A DNA stretch of 8,353 nt from Synergistaceae bacterium (GTDB lineage: Bacteria > Synergistota > Synergistia > Synergistales > Aminobacteriaceae), in NCBI GenBank assembly GCA_017475805.1, contig JAFVEW010000243.1, forward strand, positions 1-8,353, written 5' to 3'. Position 1 is the first letter of the stretch; every line of letters begins with the position of its first letter. The notes under the pieces were generated by a model. The model ran no database searches and was not told where the DNA came from. It worked only from the letters and a program-made list of their open reading frames with translations. Below are positions 6,075 to 8,353 of the stretch, piece by piece. Position numbers and translations under genes: made by a program.

Positions 6075-7649
6075 ATGAAACATAATGTGAAATTTTTTGC
6101 TGTAATTATCTTTGCGGTTTTGTTTTTGTCTTCGCAAGCTAAATCTGCCGAACATATATTGCCTCAAAATATTTCTAACAACTGGAACGAACTGACGGGG
6201 ACTCTTTCGTTTGCTTTTTCAAAGCGCGATATGCCTGTAAAGCCTACGGTGAAAAACAACGCGAGTCTGAAAGCTCAGGAAGAACGTTTGAGGGATAGTT
6301 TAGGAGCTTCAAATTTTTGGGGAAGTTCAAATTTTGAGAACGAACTGACAAAATGGACGGAAGAATTTGAAACTGGAGCAGAAGCCGAGTCATCCAGGAT
6401 TGCAGACCTTAAAGCAGAAAGGTTTAATCTTATAAAAAGACGCGCAAACATTCTTGAGCATGAGTCCTCGTGGTTCGGCAAAAAGAAACGTGAAGAAGAC
6501 GCGATTAACGCAAGGCTTGATGAAATTGGAAACGAACTTTCAGCCCGAGAAGCAAAGCTCAATAGAATAAATCAAGCAGTTTTAAGACAGCTTAAAGCAA
6601 CCCTTAACGAATCAGACGATAAAGCATCAAGTGCCCGTTACAAATCGGCATTCGCAAAACTCGAGAAACAAATTCAGGATAATATTTCCGCTCTTGAACT
6701 TGAAAATGAACGTCTACGCGAAAATTCAATCAATAAACTTCTTGATAAAGCCATTGAGCTTCTCACGTCAGAAGAAGTTAAAAATTTCCGTCATAAAAAT
6801 GAAGCATTGAAACAGACCCTTCGTAATCTTCAAATTGAATTAGATACACTTCAAAACCAGCAGTTAAGCGCAAGAGGAAACGATTTAGACAAGATAACAA
6901 AACGCATCACTGAAATTGAAACTCAAATTCCAATGACGAAACAGCGCATGAAAGATTCAAAGGCTGAAATGATAGAAACATTAGAAAAGACGGACTTAAA
7001 ACTGACTTCTTCACAATGGAATCATCTTTTCACTTTTGTTACGGGAGATGATTATCTTCAAAACGCGACGATTTTTGAAAACGTTAAATCGGTAATGGAA
7101 CAGCTTGCTTCTCTTATGCGGGCAAATCAGGGAAATCTTGAAATCGAAAACCGTTATCTTGGTATACGAATCGTACTTTATGACCTTTTGATATACATGT
7201 ACAATGATTTTATAACGAAAATTGATAATAAATATATTCCACAGCTCAACAAACTTTTAACTGAAGCAGAAGGAACTTACAAAATGTCCCTTGAAGCTGC
7301 GAAACGCTATAACTCCGATCGAAATAAAAAAGCCGCAGAGAGAGCTGTTCAAACGACAGAAAAATTACTGAAGGCCGGAAAATTGTATGTCGATGTCCTG
7401 AAACGTCAGCGTGAAAGTGCGGAAAGAACTTTGTCAATGCTTCGAGAAGATCGCGATTTTCAAGAACTGTATTATCAAGTTGAACAGAGTGCCAGCGCGA
7501 TGGTTATTTTGATTGAAACAGGGCTTGAACATTTTGAATCAATACAAAAATTATCAATTCCCGAACTTGAAATGCTTGATGATAATGCCGTAGCTGATGA
7601 GTTAGATACAATTAACGAGCAGCTTCAAGCGATGACAGCGTCAGATTAA
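6075..7649 (+). CDS. Exported coiled-coil protein of unknown function
   Basis: ATG at 6075 follows AAAGGTGA (6058-6065) by 9 bases; the product has 524 residues. Residues 1-25 form a Sec signal peptide (MKHNVK, hydrophobic core, AKSA before Glu26). A linker follows to about residue 100. Two long charged helical stretches with heptad-like spacing and many Glu/Lys/Arg then run at about 104-175 and 185-305. Residues about 310-380 form a less charged helical part (SSQWNHLFTFVTGDDYLQN; YLGIRIVLYDLLIYMYNDF). More helices follow to about 490 and the end is acidic. There is no lipobox, cysteine or transmembrane helix after the signal, so a periplasmic or surface location is expected. I do not recognise the family. 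It is the last gene of the operon with the two small membrane proteins (23-base gap) and is followed by a strong terminator. A membrane-associated scaffold or spacer assembly is a guess from architecture only. Confidence 0.85.
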   Translation: MKHNVKFFAVIIFAVLFLSSQAKSAEHILPQNISNNWNELTGTLSFAFSKRDMPVKPTVKNNASLKAQEERLRDSLGASNFWGSSNFENELTKWTEEFETGAEAESSRIADLKAERFNLIKRRANILEHESSWFGKKKREEDAINARLDEIGNELSAREAKLNRINQAVLRQLKATLNESDDKASSARYKSAFAKLEKQIQDNISALELENERLRENSINKLLDKAIELLTSEEVKNFRHKNEALKQTLRNLQIELDTLQNQQLSARGNDLDKITKRITEIETQIPMTKQRMKDSKAEMIETLEKTDLKLTSSQWNHLFTFVTGDDYLQNATIFENVKSVMEQLASLMRANQGNLEIENRYLGIRIVLYDLLIYMYNDFITKIDNKYIPQLNKLLTEAEGTYKMSLEAAKRYNSDRNKKAAERAVQTTEKLLKAGKLYVDVLKRQRESAERTLSMLREDRDFQELYYQVEQSASAMVILIETGLEHFESIQKLSIPELEMLDDNAVADELDTINEQLQAMTASD

Positions 7650-7689
7650 ATTAAAAAACTTCTAAAAAATATGCTACAATTTGAACAAT

Positions 7690-7740
7690 AAAAAAATTCC
7701 TCTTGTGATTCGGAAATCATGAGAGGAATTTTCTTTTTTT
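7690..7740 (+). terminator. Strong intrinsic terminator closing the coiled-coil operon, probably bidirectional
   Basis: AATTCCTCTTGTGATT (7695-7710) pairs with AATCATGAGAGGAATT (7715-7730) over 16 bp with two G-U wobbles and a CGGA loop. TTCTTTTTTT follows, and an A run (7690-7696) precedes it, giving a U-run in the other direction. It lies between the convergent coiled-coil and HxlR genes and may stop both. Positions 7741-7926 beyond it are AT-rich and hold nothing else I can support. Confidence 0.92.
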
Positions 7741-7926
7741 CAACTACAAAAATTTTAATTTTTATTTCTTGTCATCGATATTTTGTGAAAATTTTAGCAA
7801 ATCGCATGTCTTTTTCTTTAGCCAATGCCAAAAACGTTATGGTTTACTTGACAGAACACATTTTATAAAAATTAATTAATATTCCGGTCATTTCATTTAA
7901 TTTTTTCACAAAAATGTATTATCGTA

Positions 7927-8256
7927 TTATTTGCAGGTCACATTTTTATAATTTTTTCCAAATTCTTCCATAGCAATCAGCAAAGGCTTCAAACTCAAGC
8001 CAAGCTCGCTCAAAGAATATTCTACGCTTCGAGGCCGTGTCTCATAAATTTTTCGTATTACTAATCCGTCTTCTTCCATTGAACGTAGGCTTTCAGTTAA
8101 AACTTTGTGGCTTATGGGAGATAAATTCTTTTTTAATTCGTTAAATCGCCAAGAGCGCGCTAATAAATTTCTTAATATTAATAATTTCCATTTGCTTCCG
8201 ATTAATTTGACAGTCGTAGCGACAGGGCAGTCAGGCATTTCGTTTTTTGAAAGCAT
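7927..8256 (-). CDS. HxlR-family winged helix-turn-helix transcriptional regulator
   Basis: The product is 109 residues, the normal size for this family. Hallmarks are CPVATTVKLIGSKWKLLIL (from Cys10), RFNELKKNL, then ISHKVLTESLRSMEEDGLV (recognition helix and wing approach) and RSVEYSLSELG. HxlR/YodB/HypR-type proteins bind DNA as dimers and often respond to electrophiles, aldehydes or oxidants through an N-terminal cysteine. Cys10 is at the position seen in such sensors, but Cys107 near the C terminus is the only other one. ATG at 8256 is preceded by AAGAGGTGA about 10 bases upstream; M7 is a weaker alternative. The gene converges on the coiled-coil operon and does not look co-transcribed with anything in the window. 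Its target may be itself or a divergent gene beyond the right edge, as is common for this family. Confidence 0.95.
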   Translation of the reverse strand: MLSKNEMPDCPVATTVKLIGSKWKLLILRNLLARSWRFNELKKNLSPISHKVLTESLRSMEEDGLVIRKIYETRPRSVEYSLSELGLSLKPLLIAMEEFGKNYKNVTCK

Positions 8257-8316
8257 AAAATTTTTTCACCTCTTAATCAAAATTATACGGGTTACAAAAA
8301 AGTGCCTTCTTTTCAA
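8257..8316 (-). promoter_or_regulatory. Likely promoter and possible operator of the HxlR-family gene
   Basis: On the minus strand a perfect -10 TATAAT lies at 8287-8282, about 25 bases before the start codon. No good -35 lies at 16-18 bases; a TTGAAA at 8316-8311 is too far (23 bases). Immediately upstream of the -10 is an imperfect dyad, GGCAC-TTTTTT-GTAAC (minus strand, 8306-8291), placed where a bound HxlR dimer would block transcription. Only three of five half-site positions match symmetrically, so the operator call is tentative. Confidence 0.4.
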
Positions 8317-8353
8317 AAATTATTTTTTCTTTTATCATAATAAAAATTTTATA

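Noticed and set aside
6275..7437. Minus-strand frames at 6275-6562 and 7246-7437
   Set aside because: They are antisense to the coiled-coil gene and show no independent support.
6075..7649. Assignment of the coiled-coil protein to the TelA/toxic-anion-resistance family
   Set aside because: Length and helical character are vaguely similar, but I could not align the family's characteristic segments, and this protein carries a signal peptide that TelA proteins lack.
7848..7853. A plus-strand TTGACA in the gap after the operon terminator
   Set aside because: No -10 box lies at 16-19 bases; TATAAA at 7864 is only 10 bases away. It would also fire into the convergent HxlR gene.
1..8353. CRISPR array, tRNA, rRNA, insertion sequence or prophage genes
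   Set aside because: No regularly spaced short repeats, cloverleaf-like segments, transposase motifs or terminal inverted repeats were seen; the only repeats are the coding duplications described.

Overview
This is an AT-rich bacterial window with strong Shine-Dalgarno sites of the AGGTGA/GGAGG type, UUG and GUG starts alongside AUG, and several Sec signal peptides. It suggests a low-GC anaerobe-like bacterium, perhaps Bacillota (Negativicutes-like) or Synergistota. That placement is a guess from style and not from a marker gene. I see no rRNA, tRNA, CRISPR array, transposase or phage gene.

Left part (1-5176): a polar amino-acid ABC importer locus. On the minus strand, a very long fused substrate-binding/permease gene (start GTG at 4213, stop at 512) overlaps by 8 bases the gene for its ATPase (519 down past the window edge). 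Divergently, across 78 bases, a small secreted substrate-binding-like protein is encoded at 4292-5095 and ends in an intrinsic terminator. Both binding proteins have the lobes of the type-3 solute-binding fold in circularly permuted order (lobe 2 first, then lobe 1). The fused protein carries about four lobe-2/lobe-1 units in tandem before its five-helix permease domain.

Middle part (5181-7740): a three-gene plus-strand operon of unknown function. Two small paralogous two-helix membrane proteins (5334-5651 and 5671-6051) have Pro/Gln-rich tails ending in nearly the same peptide (NIDLMGII-K-KSK). They are followed by an exported, strongly coiled-coil 524-residue protein (6075-7649). A perfect TTGACA -35 box lies before the operon, and the spacer to its -10 candidate contains a run of nine G. 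This is the geometry of a phase-variable promoter. A short hairpin plus U-run lies in the leader, and a strong 16-bp hairpin terminator closes the operon.

Right part (7741-8353): an AT-rich gap with nothing I can support, then a minus-strand HxlR-family regulator (8256-7927) with its likely promoter at the right edge.

The importer genes should work together: exported binding domains deliver a solute to the permease and the ATPase powers uptake. The free binding protein may feed the same transporter or sense the solute. The middle operon has no functional link to the importer visible in the sequence beyond adjacency.
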